This document shows, one piece after another, positions 23,893 through 34,500 of a stretch of DNA of 64,000 nucleotides (position 1 is the first letter of the stretch; every line of letters begins with the position of its first letter). Made by a program: the position numbers and the translations under genes. The stretch is from contig OX328126.1 in assembly GCA_946811695.1 (NCBI GenBank), forward strand, positions 10,247,746 through 10,311,745. The letters are read 5' to 3'. Source of the DNA: Gonocerus acuteangulatus. Its lineage: Eukaryota; Arthropoda; Insecta; Hemiptera; Coreidae. The notes under the pieces were generated by a model. The model saw only the letters and a list, made by a program, of their open reading frames with translations, ran no database searches and was not told where the DNA came from.

Positions 23893-23952
23893 CCCACTCT
23901 TCTTTCGAATACGCGAATATCCCGGGTCGCCGCGCGTCTTACACGTTTCTCA
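23893..23952 (-). promoter_or_regulatory. Gag-Pol junction: single in-frame UGA
   Basis: Gag ends with TGA at 23950-23952. The 19 codons between it and 23892 hold no stop and stay in the gag frame, so gag and pol are one frame broken by one UGA. The 3' context is UGA-GAA. About 10 bases downstream, ACGCG can pair with CGCGT 17 bases further on, a small stem that could aid recoding. Either programmed readthrough or a recent mutation in a fused gag-pol gene would give this picture. Confidence 0.7.
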
Positions 23953-25176
23953 TTTGTTTCGTCTCGCTACGTGACCATTTCGCAAAATGGTGGCGTAGGA
24001 GGTATGATGCTGAGGAGATCGCCGCTCTTGTTCCTCTTCAGACCCGCTGCTGTCGTCTGAATCTAGCTCAGCTGAGTCTTCCTTCTGTCTGGCAACTTGT
24101 CTTCTAACTTTGTGGAAGTTCACCTCCGTAGGTTCCCCCATGTCTCTTTGAGGTTTTGGTTTCCGCATGTACGGGCACTGCCGAGCTACGTGCCCAAGCT
24201 CCTCGCACTCAAAACACTTTATCCGCGGGCACTTTGCGGCTATGTGTCCGTGTTTGCCACACTCGTAACACCGACGCTCCTGACCGGAACCCCCACGTCG
24301 GTTTGCGTCCCTTCCTGTTGCCTCCCGCCGTTCCGTTGGCCGCTCGGCTCTCCTGTCCCGTCCCATTGGCCGCCTCTCTCTCTCATGGGTTCTATACTCT
24401 CGACGTGGTCTTTCTCGCACTCGGGTCCATGGTTCGTCTACCGGAACAACGGATTGACGTTCCGCTTCCTTCTCACCCTCCTCAATCATAGCCTGGGCAA
24501 CTTCGAGGAACTCACCGTCGGGGCTCAGGGTCAGCCCTGTTTCCCGGCCAAGATGGGTTCGTAGCACTCGCTTCATGACTATTAGCATGGCTTGCGACTC
24601 CACCGCGTCGGGGCGTTCACCTAATTTGTCAGTGATTTTATTATACCAAGCTACCATCTTGGCTGCGAAAGACACTTTGGATTGTTTGGGCCCCTTTGTT
24701 TCTTGCAGCATCCTAATAAAGTCTTCCTCGGGAGCCCAACGGCCTCCGCCGTATGCTTTCTTCAGTCGAGACTTCACCGTTTCCCATTCGGTACCACTGT
24801 CACTCTGTATTTGATTTAAAATTTGTCGCTTGATCCTTCCTATCAGTGCTGCTTGTAGGGTTACAACATCGCAGTCGTCAAGCCACCCGGCTTCCGCTTT
24901 ACTCCTGATCGCCTCTGCTAGTCTGTCTCCATCTTTTAAAAAATGAGACAGCTCTCCTATGTCTCCAGTGAATTTCTCCACCTGTCCGATAGCGGCGCGC
25001 ATATCCTGCGCGTTTGCTGATTTAAACTTCAGCAATTCCAGCGTGGCGGGCGTCAAAATCACAGGTGGCGGATTAGGCTGGGGTGCCGGATTAGGCTGAA
25101 CTTGGGGGTCCACGACGGACATTCTTCTACTGTTAAGCCTATCTTGCACACTGTCACGTGTTTTTCGCTGCGACAT
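23950..25176 (-). CDS. gag: Gypsy Gag nucleocapsid protein
   Basis: 408 codons from an ATG that lies 24 bases after the primer-binding site, the first ATG of the predicted transcript. The N-terminal part has a proline-rich stretch (PNPAPQPNPPP, residues about 28-38) and a helical, capsid-like middle. An arginine-rich region (RRPMGRDRRAERPTERRE) precedes two CCHC zinc knuckles at about 302-332, CYECGKHGHIAAKC and CFECEELGHVARQC, both matching C-X2-C-X4-H-X4-C. Such knuckles bind the element's RNA during particle assembly. The tail is acidic/serine-rich and ends at a UGA, after which pol continues in frame. The frame is intact. Confidence 0.93.
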   Translation of the reverse strand: MSQRKTRDSVQDRLNSRRMSVVDPQVQPNPAPQPNPPPVILTPATLELLKFKSANAQDMRAAIGQVEKFTGDIGELSHFLKDGDRLAEAIRSKAEAGWLDDCDVVTLQAALIGRIKRQILNQIQSDSGTEWETVKSRLKKAYGGGRWAPEEDFIRMLQETKGPKQSKVSFAAKMVAWYNKITDKLGERPDAVESQAMLIVMKRVLRTHLGRETGLTLSPDGEFLEVAQAMIEEGEKEAERQSVVPVDEPWTRVRERPRREYRTHERERRPMGRDRRAERPTERREATGRDANRRGGSGQERRCYECGKHGHIAAKCPRIKCFECEELGHVARQCPYMRKPKPQRDMGEPTEVNFHKVRRQVARQKEDSAELDSDDSSGSEEEQERRSPQHHTSYATILRNGHVARRNK

Positions 25177-25200
25177 ACGCCACTGACACTCACTTACGCG

Positions 25201-25218
25201 TCCCGGGTTTCGGCACCA
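25201..25218 (-). promoter_or_regulatory. Primer-binding site, tRNA-Phe
   Basis: The minus strand reads TGGTGCCGAAACCCGGGA, 18 bases complementary to the 3' end of animal tRNA-Phe (GCCGAAA acceptor stem; ...CCCGGGTTTCGGCA plus CCA). It overlaps the end of the 5' LTR by at most one base. The tRNA match is from memory of the fly/vertebrate tRNA-Phe sequence. Confidence 0.85.
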
Positions 25219-25377
25219 CTTACGAGTCGCACGGTAATGAGTACGTTTTTAAAAAGGAGATAAAGGGAGTACAGATCTAAACGATGTGAACTCTGAACAT
25301 CAACTAACTTTATTTAATCCGGCCGGCCTTATATAGGCTCGGCCTGTTTATTTACATAGTGCTGGTCTTCCTCCTGC

Positions 25378-25380
<3 letters not shown>
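25218..25380 (-). repeat. 5' LTR of the Gypsy element (promoter)
   Basis: Identical to 20063-20225. On the minus strand a TATATAAGG box lies at about 25327-25336 and AATAAA at 25309-25314, giving a very compact U3 of under 50 bp. The outer end meets (TA)n directly (25381 onward). Confidence 0.92.

Positions 25381-25440
<60 letters not shown>
25381..25440. repeat. (TA)n microsatellite, Gypsy target
   Basis: Thirty TA units continue the TA tract at 20050-20062 across the Gypsy insertion. Confidence 0.95.
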
Positions 25441-25444
<4 letters not shown>

Positions 25445-25895
25445 GGAGGTGTTGTACCTCTGAACATATTGTACCTTTGACCACCGAGGCTGTGGCGGAA
25501 TGTAGCAACATTTTATAAATTTTGGTGTAATTAATGTTTAGCTCCTTCACTAAAGGCCATGTGTAACCTACTTTGGATTATTCAAATCATAGAGGATTTC
25601 ATAAAAATGTAAGTTTTTTATTGATGACGTTTTGCCTCATAATATTTTTTGTATTATGTCTTCTTAGATGGAAATCATTTGAAAAAGTAGCTATTACAAT
25701 AAGAAACATGGTGTAGCTTCTGAAATTGATTTATCTTAACCTTAAATTTTTTAGTATGCTTTTTAATTTCCACTACCAGGGTGTTGTACCTCTGCCCACG
25801 ACTAGGTGTTGTTCCTTTGACCAGGTCAAAGGTATAACACACCTGAGTAATTTTTTCATAATTCAACTTTTATGTTCTTCGGCTGCATATTTTTA

Positions 25896-25929
25896 AAAAA
25901 TACTTAACATTGCAATGTTAAGTATTTTT
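25896..25929. repeat. 34-bp perfect palindrome
   Basis: aaaaatacttaacattg followed by its exact complement, 17 + 17 bp without a spacer. Confidence 0.9.
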
Positions 25930-26234
25930 AAAAAAAACCATGGTTGCTTCAATTGTTCAAAGAATTTAAAAAATAATAAAAGAAATAAGTTCAAACTGAC
26001 TTTATTAATCCTCAGTTCGAACCTATCGCCCCTTATCGTTCCACTTGAAGTTGTAAGACCTCATCGAAAAGCTCATGCAAGGAAAATGTCAAATAGGGGC
26101 CGACCTAAGGGGAACGGCCTCGTATCCTGACAGATATTCCTGAAAAGCTAATTATCGAAGGTGAAAAAAAAAAAAACACGAAAGCACCACCCTAAACGTA
26201 AGACACCACATACAAATAAACCCCTTCCAAAAAA

Positions 26235-26660
26235 AAGTGGTAAATAAAAAGAAAATTATTCTAATGACAGTTTAGATTCTGATACTGACACCAAAATTTC
26301 TTCAGGAGAAAGTGGCGTTGATCTGCCTGATAAATGTCGTGAGTTATCTCGATAACCAGCAACAATTTGAAAAATTTGATTTGAAGAAGGGAAATTGTAT
26401 ACTTGTTAAAAATAATAGTAAAAAGACTATTACATATTTAGTTGCAGAGATCTGTGGTATTAAATGTCCAATGTCTAAGATCCAACATTTGAAAATAAGA
26501 ACTTTAAGTGATAAGTTTACGAGAGAATATGAAAATTTGTATGATATTGATGTTGAAGACATTGTGGCTAAACTCCCATATCCTGCTATTGCTAGTGGAT
26601 CTGCTTGACAGTTAAAACGTTTATCGATTTGACTGGATTTTTCAGCATATTAAGCATAAA
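26235..26660 (+). pseudogene. Transposase C-terminal relic (DDE-type, uncertain)
   Basis: Pieces of a protein can be read: an acidic serine/aspartate stretch (LDSDTDTKISSGESGVDL) near 26265-26320, then from 26312 a 98-codon frame containing FEKFDLKKGNCILVKNNSKK, TITYLVAEI and YDIDVEDIVAKLPYP. After its TGA the same frame continues QLKRLSI and LDFSAY between two stops. The pattern of an SH3-like 'vlVk...kKtiky.va' block followed by 'vd.edIv..Lp.P' recalls the C-terminal end of transposases found in insect genomes near HTH_psq/DDE proteins. A frame change near 26320-26345 and two stops show it is dead. Family assignment is from pattern memory and is tentative. Confidence 0.4.
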
Positions 26661-26803
26661 ATAATATCAAAAATAGCTTTTTTATTATGCTTCCATCCTT
26701 GTCCTGTATTAAACTTACAATTAATTACAATATTACTGAATATAATTTTTTTTCTGCACTCCTGTGTTGTTTTTACGTGGTCAGAGGTACAACACCCCAT
26801 TAT

Positions 26804-26978
26804 TTTTATTTCATTGTAATTAGTATTCTATTGCTTATCATGTTTAATTGGTTCAAGGTTCTAGCTTTACATTTAATATTTAAAAAAAAAATAATAAAAA
26901 ATATTAAATGTAAAGCTAGAACCTTGAACAAATTAAATATGATAAGCAATAGAATAATAATTACAATGAAATAAAAAA
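26804..26978. repeat. Large inverted repeat, ~75-bp arms
   Basis: tttcattgtaattagtattc ... aaggttctagctttacattt is mirrored after a ~20-bp A-rich centre at 26881-26899, with only a few mismatches. Confidence 0.85.
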
Positions 26979-27053
26979 AATGAATTTAGCTTTAATATTC
27001 AAGCCAAAAAAAAATCAATTTTGCAAAGTGGTCAAAGGTACAAGACCTTCCCC

Positions 27054-27054
27054 T

Positions 27055-27119
<65 letters not shown>
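27054..27119. repeat. (TA)n microsatellite
   Basis: About 32 TA units at the right edge of the DNA element. Confidence 0.95.
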
Positions 27120-27121
<2 letters not shown>

Positions 27122-28374
27122 CTGCCGCACTCCATTTAATGATTTTTAATTATTTTTTAATATATTTTTCTTATCTATTTTTTTGGTTTATTATTGGTGT
27201 TACACATATAAAAAAACAAAATGAATTATTATTCTATTACTTTTTAGTTTTACAAGTGGCACACTTAGATTTTATTTATTTTCTTTAAGACACTTCTATT
27301 TTTAAATTATAATTGAATTTATGTATGTAATTATATATAAATGAATATGTAAAAACCTTGGTAGCGGATTCTCGTCCATAAATAAATATAAAATGATAAT
27401 TATTTCTAATTTTTTTTAGTTTTGATTTTAATAAAATTACACGATTCCAGTCTGGTTGGATCTATTTTTTCGACGTGCGCCTAGGAATATAATCTTCGTT
27501 TTTTTATGCCTGACTTCTTGTCGGTGTATTCTTTTATTCACACTGTCGTCTGTCAGTAAGTTGTTCTGTATTAATGGACCTAATATTTTTCTGACAATTT
27601 TTCATTATGTTTTGTTTCTATATTACAATTTTTATAACTTAAAGATGCTATATAATAATTGTGGCTTACATAATTGAACCTAAAATGGCAATCTACAATA
27701 ACAACTTATGAAGATAAAGATTGAAGTGTATTTTTTTAAAATAAAAACTGAAACGTCATATAAAAAAATGTAACCAGATTATTATAGAGTTAGTGTCAAA
27801 AAATAATTTAGTTAAAATAAATAATAATTATGACTGCATGAACATTCGTAAAATATTATTGTAAAATGTAATTGGATGAAGTTTCTAATACATTTTTACG
27901 CCAAAAAATGAGAGAAATGTAGATTTATTCATGAGGAAAAAGAATAATGTCGGAGAACATTGGTAAAATGTTTGAATTGCAGTCAAATGTATTATAAAAT
28001 CCAGAGGATGTTGAACACGATCAAGTAATGCTCGAGTTACTACACGAAGCTCGAGCCATTATGTTAATGGACTTCAAGTTGGGGCTTCACGCGCTTTCTG
28101 AAGATTAAAGGGAGTAGAGAGGTTATTCCCTATTCGGATCCGTTGTAAATATACTTCCACGTGGCACCAAAGAGTAGAAATCTAATGTAAAAATTTATGG
28201 GAATTTTTTTATGAATAGACTTGAAGTCCAAATAGAGCAATGGTAGAAAAGGATAAAAAAAAAAGTCCGACTCGTAGGAACTGCGTTATCTTAGCGCAGG
28301 TCCGTACATCTCTCTAGTGCTATTAGTAAAGGAAAAGTAGCAGTTATTGGTGGGGTCTGATCTTTTGTGAAAAA

Positions 28375-28376
<2 letters not shown>
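27120..28376. other. AT-rich sequence, no gene
   Basis: No gene recognised. 28262-28307 is a copy of the conserved ~45-bp word (aaaagtccgactcgtaggaa, ctgcgttatcttagcgcagg) also seen at 8023 (complement), 41535 and 42650. Confidence 0.5.

Positions 28377-28440
<64 letters not shown>
28377..28440. repeat. (TA)n microsatellite
   Basis: About 32 TA units bordering a family A copy. Confidence 0.95.
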
Positions 28441-28443
<3 letters not shown>

Positions 28444-29030
28444 CACGTGTCTCTGTGTTTTCTGTTTGTTTGTTCCTTATACAAATCTACACCGTTTGAC
28501 CGATTTTTACCAAACATGGCACACAGGTAGGTCTTGATACGAGAAATCTCCTAGGCTAGGTCAAAATAGTCAAATTTCAACATTTGGTCAAAAGGTCGAA
28601 AGTTTTGTTCAAGAAGACCATTCAGATTGCGACGTCCATTTTGAGTCGACAGCCATTTTGAATAATGTCTCAAATTTATTTGTTGATGTTCCTGATAATT
28701 AGAATGATGACTTTACATCATTATATAATCATGTAATGCAGTTTATTTCAATTTTATATCAACAGTCACTGTCTAACTAAGGAGCGCTGGCTATTCTTTG
28801 AAGAGAGCTATCTACTCGCAGGCTCTGCTACTGGCCTCTGTCGACTGTTAGATGAAGTGCTGTTGTGCTGGCCTCTGCCAGGTATCATTATGAACCAAAA
28901 CCAATTCACATCGTTTGACCGATTCTCGTGACTGGGTATAGACAACTAGGTATACAGGTAGATCTTGATACGGGGAGAGTCATAGACAGAAAGTAGGTGT
29001 AGCATGGCACACTGGGTAACAGCAAGTATA
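28441..29030 (-). repeat. Dispersed repeat family A, long copy
   Basis: On the minus strand it starts gctgttacccagtgtgccat and ends in acggtgtagatttgtataag plus an A-rich tail next to (TA)n. It carries the single-copy form of the 76-bp satellite unit followed, 77 bp later, by a look-alike of the unit start (ctagttgtctataccc versus ctagctgttaccc). Confidence 0.75.
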
Positions 29031-29079
29031 AAATAAAATCTCGAAGAGAAAATAGATTTAAGGCGCTACAACAGGAAAC

Positions 29080-29723
29080 GGTAAATGTGAAGACGCGGGG
29101 TCTCGGTACCGATCGTTTTGAAATGTTGCACTATAACGTATTTTGATGCACTAAAGGCGAATCTGTTAAAAACAAAGCTCGCTCTCGACTAAAAAAGAAG
29201 TTATGAAGCACTAAAGTTCACTGTTGTGCGGGTTCTGAAAGTTAATGTAACCTACTATGTTTGTCAACATGCGCATGCGCGGGTATGGAAAAGTCCGTAA
29301 TAAGGATGTCTAATTGAAATTTACCATAATAGAATTCTATTAATTTTAGCGAGTTGGATTGACTAGAGTTTTGATATCTTCTTGAGCGAGCGGAAACGCA
29401 CTGCACGTATGCCCATAAGCGACATGTTACGACAGGTGAGGACGCCCAACTTTACAATGATTTGTAAATAAATAGTTTATAAAATTTCATATAACAGTTC
29501 TTTGGTAATCTTACATCTCCGCGCATGCGCGCGTTTACAAATACGTTGTTTACGTCAGCTTTCAGAACCCGCACAACAGTGAACTTTAGTGCTTCATAAC
29601 TTCTTTCCTAGTGAAAAGCGAGCTTTTTTTTTTTTAACGGATTCGTGTTTAGTGCATCAAAATACGTTATAGTGCAACATTTCAAAACGATCGGTGTGGA
29701 GACTCCGCGTCTTCACATTTACC
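29080..29723. mobile_element. MITE with ~200-bp terminal inverted repeats and 8-bp TSD
   Basis: The ends read GGTAAATGTGAAGACGCGG and its complement, and the arms stay similar for about 200 bp (including ttcactgttgtgcgggttct and its complement). Flanks are CAGGAAAC at 29072-29079 and 29724-29731, an exact 8-bp target duplication. The centre holds CpG-rich catgcgcatgcgcg words and, near 29347-29435, a fragment of another MITE related to 45493-45630. A 65-codon frame over the right arm is not a gene. Confidence 0.8.
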
Positions 29724-30204
29724 CAGGAAACTGGCAGTCTCATGGTGACTTCCCCCACCTTCTCAACGTTCGCTCTTGGACACACTGAGGTAATCAGATA
29801 CAAAAACCTGTTCAAAAGAGCAATACTAATAATTGCGCATTTTCAAGTCCTCATTTCTCCGAATGACATCGCCCATCGAAAATTACATTAGAACCTTTTT
29901 TTGTAGGGAATTTAGTAAGCTTTCTTAGAAAATATAGGAAAATCCCAAAACATTTCATGCCTGCTAATGAAATATTTTATTCCTAGTACTTTCTTAACTC
30001 CAAAAGGAACCAAAATTTACCTATCATAGATTAGATGAATAGGAAAGGCTTAGAAAAAGTTCCAAATGAATTAATCGTTTCTGAATACCCAAACCGAAAA
30101 TTATTTTGGAGAAGTAGGTGTTTTAATGTTTCTCGATAACGGTAACAGATATCGCTTGAAGAATGGTTTCATTAGTTTTTATACGTTAAGAAACCAATAA
30201 AACG

Positions 30205-30490
30205 TGTGTTCCGGCTAGAAAAGGGTGGTAACCTATAGATATCCCGTCCTAAAATTCGTAGTTAAATAATAATGGACGTTAAAATTTAAATAAAAACGCG
30301 TAACTGGAAGCGTACGAACTCAAAAATGTAAGCGTTACGATTTTTTTTGCGCGAATTTCGCTCCAAAAAGCATATTCCGGCGGACGGATTCTGATGGTTT
30401 ACAAACTTGAACTTTCAAATTGGACGATAGATTTTTGTACCAAATTTCATCAAAATCGGAACATTTCTCTGGAACCTATATATATATACG
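30205..30490 (+). repeat. Dispersed repeat family D
   Basis: ccggctagaaaagggtggta, acctatagatatcccg and ggacgttaaaatttaaataa are shared with 4590-4670, 6486-6600 and (complemented) 59206-59256. The part to 30490 reads like the 3' non-coding end of a dispersed element (ccaaatttcatcaaaatcgg). It is cut by the mariner insertion at 30493 and seems to go on after 31400. Confidence 0.55.
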
Positions 30491-30492
30491 TA

Positions 30493-31398
30493 CAGGGTGC
30501 TTCAAAAAAATGTATACACACTTAGAAGTTCCATAGAAAATTTATTTACCGTTCTACAAAGTTAAATTTCAGGAAATTAGAAAGCTGAAAGTCCAATGTA
30601 AATGAAACATAAATAACAAATGTTAATACTGTTCAAATTGGTGACCTGCAGCATCAATACAATTCTGAGTACGAGTCACCACTGATTCTGTACATCGTAT
30701 CAAAACGTCCAATGTTCTCTACACGCGGCTTGAATCTCATTCCAAAGAATGCCCCATTAAGTTTGAATTGGGCTTCATCCGACCAAATGATGCTACCCAT
30801 AAATCCCGGTTCACGTATCACCATCTCCTGAACCCATTCACAAAATTGTAACCTTCGATCTGGATCGTCGTCACTTAGCTGTTGCACCAGCCTTGGAATG
30901 TAAACACGATACTTGCGTCTCTTCAGAATGCGTAGCACGCTGCTAGCACTTACATCACTTTTACGTGCCCCTTGCCTTGTAGATTTGTTAGGAGAGCGTT
31001 GAAACAGTTCCAAGACTCCCGTTGATGACTCATCACTTGTAGCTGTTCGAGGTCGACCTGAATGACCTTTATGCACATCACACACTGTTCCATGAACTTC
31101 GAATTTGTCTCGTATGCGTGTAATTGTTAATCTTGAAGGTGGTTCTGTATCATACTCCCTTCTCCACTGTCTTTGAACTTAATTTACATTCTCAAACTTC
31201 CAGTACCACTTAATAACCTGCTTACGTTCTTCAAAACTCAAACGTACGCCCGCCATGTTGATATTACAACTTCCAACTGACAATATAACATAGAGGGACG
31301 ATTATGCTGCCACCTGGCGAAGAAATATAACATTAGCCTTGTAGAGTGGGAAAACTACGATAGTTTAAAGTGTGTATACATTTTTTTGAAGCACCCAG
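30493..31398 (-). mobile_element. Mariner-like element relic, TA target duplication
   Basis: Terminal inverted repeats CAGGGTGCTTCAAAAAAATG (left) and, complemented, CTGGGTGCTTCAAAAAAATG (right), ~30 bp long, flanked by TA (30491-30492 and 31399-31400). 906 bp, with a disabled transposase on the minus strand. Confidence 0.9.
30630..31257 (-). pseudogene. Mariner/Tc1-type transposase, internally deleted
   Basis: The minus strand starts with ATG at 31257 and reads MAGVRLSFEERKQVIKWYWK; a TAA follows shortly after FENVN (near 31183), then the frame resumes. From 31085 to 30654 it is open for 143 codons: the second HTH segment with SGRPRTATSDES, a DDPDRRLQFCEWV block, and the first catalytic aspartate in IIWSDEAQFKLNG. 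After that the central part of the catalytic domain, including the second and third acidic residues, is gone and the frame jumps to C-terminal sequence; the family's usual last residues (about IDAAGHQFE) can be read in another frame at about 30640-30665. Typical mariner transposases have about 345 residues. With one stop, a large deletion and a frameshift it cannot be active. Confidence 0.85.
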
Positions 31399-31419
31399 TA
31401 TATAAATTTGAACCACCGT

Positions 31420-31569
31420 TATATGATTGATCTACGGGAATTGAAACATGAAACTTTCGTGTCGGAACTTCCGGATTGCCTCATGGGGTCAACCTCATGA
31501 GCGAGTTTCCTCCCTATGGATGGAGGAAGGAACCACGCTAATATGTCTGAAATGAAATATTTTTGACAC
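31420..31569. other. Left flank of the 44-bp satellite, no gene
   Basis: Short unique stretch with a small inverted word pair (cctcatggggt / acctcatgag). Nothing coding. Confidence 0.4.
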
Positions 31570-34500
31570 ATTCGAGACCGATTGCACACCGTGTGTGCAA
31601 TTGATTTCCGAGACTATCAGACTGCCTGTACACCGTGTGTGCAATAGATTTCCAAGGCTATAAGACTGCCTGTACACCGTGTGTGCAATAGATTTCCGAG
31701 AATATAAGACTGCCTGTACACCGTGTGTGCAATAGATTTCCGAGACTATCAGACTGCCTGTACACCGTGTATGCAATAGATTTCCGTGGCTATAAGACAG
31801 CCTGTACACCGTGTGTGCAATAGATTTCCGAGACTATCAGACTCCCTGTACACCGTGTGTGCAATAGATTTCCGAGACTATCAGACTGCATGTACACCGT
31901 GTGTGCAATAGATTTCCGAGACTATCAGACTGCATGTACACCGTGTATGCAATAGATTTTCGAGACTATCAGACTGCCTGTACACCGTGTGTGCAATAGA
32001 TTTCCGAGACTATCAGACTGCCTGTACACCGTGTATGCAATAGATTTCCGTGGCTATAAGACAGCCTGTACACCGTGTGTGCAATAGATTTCCGAGACTA
32101 TCAGACTGCCTGTACACCGAGTATGCAATAGATTTCCGAGACTATCAGACTGCCCGTACACCGTGTGTGCAATAGATTTCCGAGACTATCAGACTGCCTG
32201 TACACCGTGTGTGCAATAGATTTTCGAGACTATCAGACTGCCTGTACACCGTGTGTGCAATAGATTTCCGAGACTATCAGACTGCCTGTACACCGAGTAT
32301 GCAATAGATTTCCGAGACTATCAGACTGCCTGTACACCGTGTGTGCAATAGATTTCCGACACTATCAGACTGCCTGTACACCGTGTATGCAATAGATTTC
32401 CGAGACTATCAAACTGCCTGTACACCGTGTATTCAATAGATTTCCGAGACTATCAGACTGCCTGTACACCGTGTATGCAATAGATTTCCGTGGCTATAAG
32501 ACAGCCTGTACACCGTGTATGCAATAGATTTCCGAGACTATCAGACTCCCTGTACACCGTGTGTGCAATAGATTTCCGAGACTATCAGACTGCATATACA
32601 CCGTGTGTGCAATAGATTTTCGAGACTATAAGACAGCCAGTACACCGTGTGTGCAATAGATTTTCGAGACTATCGGACTGCCTGTACTACGTGTGTGCAA
32701 TAGATTTCCGAGACTATCGGACTGCCTTTAAACTGTGTGTGCAATAGATTTCCGAGACTATCAGGCTGCCTGTACACCGAGTATGCAATAGATTTCCGAG
32801 GCTATCAGACTGCCTGTACACCGTGTGTGCAACAGATTTCCGAGACTATCAGACTGCCTGTACACCGTGTATGCAATAGATTTCCGAGACTATCAGACTG
32901 CCTGTACACCGTGTATGCAACAGATTTTCGAGACTATCAGACTGCCTGTACACCGTGTATGCAATAGATTTCCGTGGCTATAAGACAGCCTGTACACCGT
33001 GTGTGCAATAGATTTCCGAGACTATCAGACTGCCTGTACACCGAGTATGCAATAGATTTCCGAGACTATCAGACTGCCTGTACACCGTGTGTGCAATAGA
33101 TTTCCGAGACTATCAGACTGCCTGTACACCGTGTGTGCAATAGATTTCCGAGACTATCAGACTGCCTGTACACCGAGTATGCAATAGATTTCCGAGACTA
33201 TCAGACTGCCTGTACACCGTGTGTGCAATAGATTTCCGACACTATCAGACTGCCTGTACACCGTGTATGCAATAGATTTCCGAGACTATCAGACTGCCTG
33301 TACACCGTGTATGCAATAGATTTCCGAGACTATCAAACTGCCTGTACACCGTGTATTCAATAGATTTCCGAGACTATCAGACTGCCTGTAGACCGTGTAT
33401 GCAATAGATTTTCGAGACTATCGGACTGCCTGTACTACGTGTGTGCAATAGATTTCCGAGACTATCGGACTGCCTGTAAACTGTGTGTGCAATAGATTTC
33501 CGAGACTATCAGACTGCCTGTACACCGAGTATGCAATAGATTTCCGAGACTATCAGACTGCCTGTACACCGTGTGTGCAACAGATTTCCGAGACTATCAG
33601 ACTGCCTGTACACCGTGTATGCAATAGATTTCCGAGACTATCAGACTGCCTGTACACCGTGTATGCAATAGATTTCCGAGACTATCAGACTGTCTGTACA
33701 CCGTGTGTGCAATAGATTTACGAGACTATCAGACTGCCTGTACACCGTGTATGCAATAGATTTCCGAGACTATCAAACTGCCTCTACACCGTGTATTCAA
33801 TAGATTTCCGAGACTATCAGACTTCCTGAACACCGTGTGTGCAATAGATTTCCGAGACTATCAGAGTGCCTGTACACCGTGTATGCAATAGATTTCCGAG
33901 ACTATCAGACTGCCTGTACACCGTGTGTGCAATAGATTTCCGAGACTATCAGACTGCCTGTACACCGTGTATGCAATAGATTTCCGAGACTATCAGACTG
34001 CCTGTACACCGTGTATGCAATAGATTTCCGAGACTATCAGACAGCCTGTACACCGTGTATGCAATAGATTTCCGAGACTATCAAACTGCCTCTACACCGT
34101 GTATTCAATAGATTTCCGAGACTATCAGACTGTCTGTACACCGTGTGTGCAATAGATTTACGAGACTATCAGACTGCCTGTACACCGTGTATGCAATAGA
34201 TTTCCGAGACTATCAAACTGCCTCTACACCGTGTATTCAATAGATTTCCGAGACTATCAGACTTCCTGAACACCGTGTGTGCAATAGATTTCCGAGACTA
34301 TCAGAGTGCCTGTACACCGTGTATGCAATAGATTTCCGAGACTATCAGACTGCCTGTACACCGTGTGTGCAATAGATTTCCGAGACTATCAGACTGCCTG
34401 TACACCGTGTATGCAATAGATTTCCGAGACTATCAGACTGCCTGTACACCGTGTGTGCAATAGATTTACGAGACTATCAGACTGCCTGTACACCGTGTAT

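Larger units (their letters stand above)
20063..25380 (-). mobile_element. Ty3/Gypsy LTR retrotransposon, apparently intact
   Basis: A 5.3-kb element on the minus strand. It has two identical 163-bp LTRs, a primer-binding site next to the 5' LTR, open gag and pol frames in the order protease, reverse transcriptase, RNase H, integrase, and a G-rich polypurine tract before the 3' LTR. That domain order defines Ty3/Gypsy (Metaviridae-type) elements. No envelope gene is recognised. It was inserted in a (TA)n tract, so the target duplication cannot be read. LTR identity indicates a very recent insertion (inference). Confidence 0.95.
25441..27053 (+). mobile_element. Decayed TA-flanked DNA transposon with palindromic interior
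   Basis: The ends ggggaggtgttgtacctctg (25442) and, complemented, ggggaaggtcttgtaccttt (right end near 27050) form terminal inverted repeats, and both face long (TA)n tracts, fitting insertion at TA. The interior has a transposase-like relic (26235-26660), a 34-bp perfect palindrome (25896-25929) and two ~75-bp arms that are inverted copies (about 26804-26880 and 26900-26978). A deleted relative lies at 3115-3526. The superfamily (pogo or another TA-target group) is unresolved. Confidence 0.6.

Noticed and set aside
20724..24814. Plus-strand open frames opposite gag and pol
   Set aside because: They are shadows of the intact minus-strand genes, which carry all the domain motifs.
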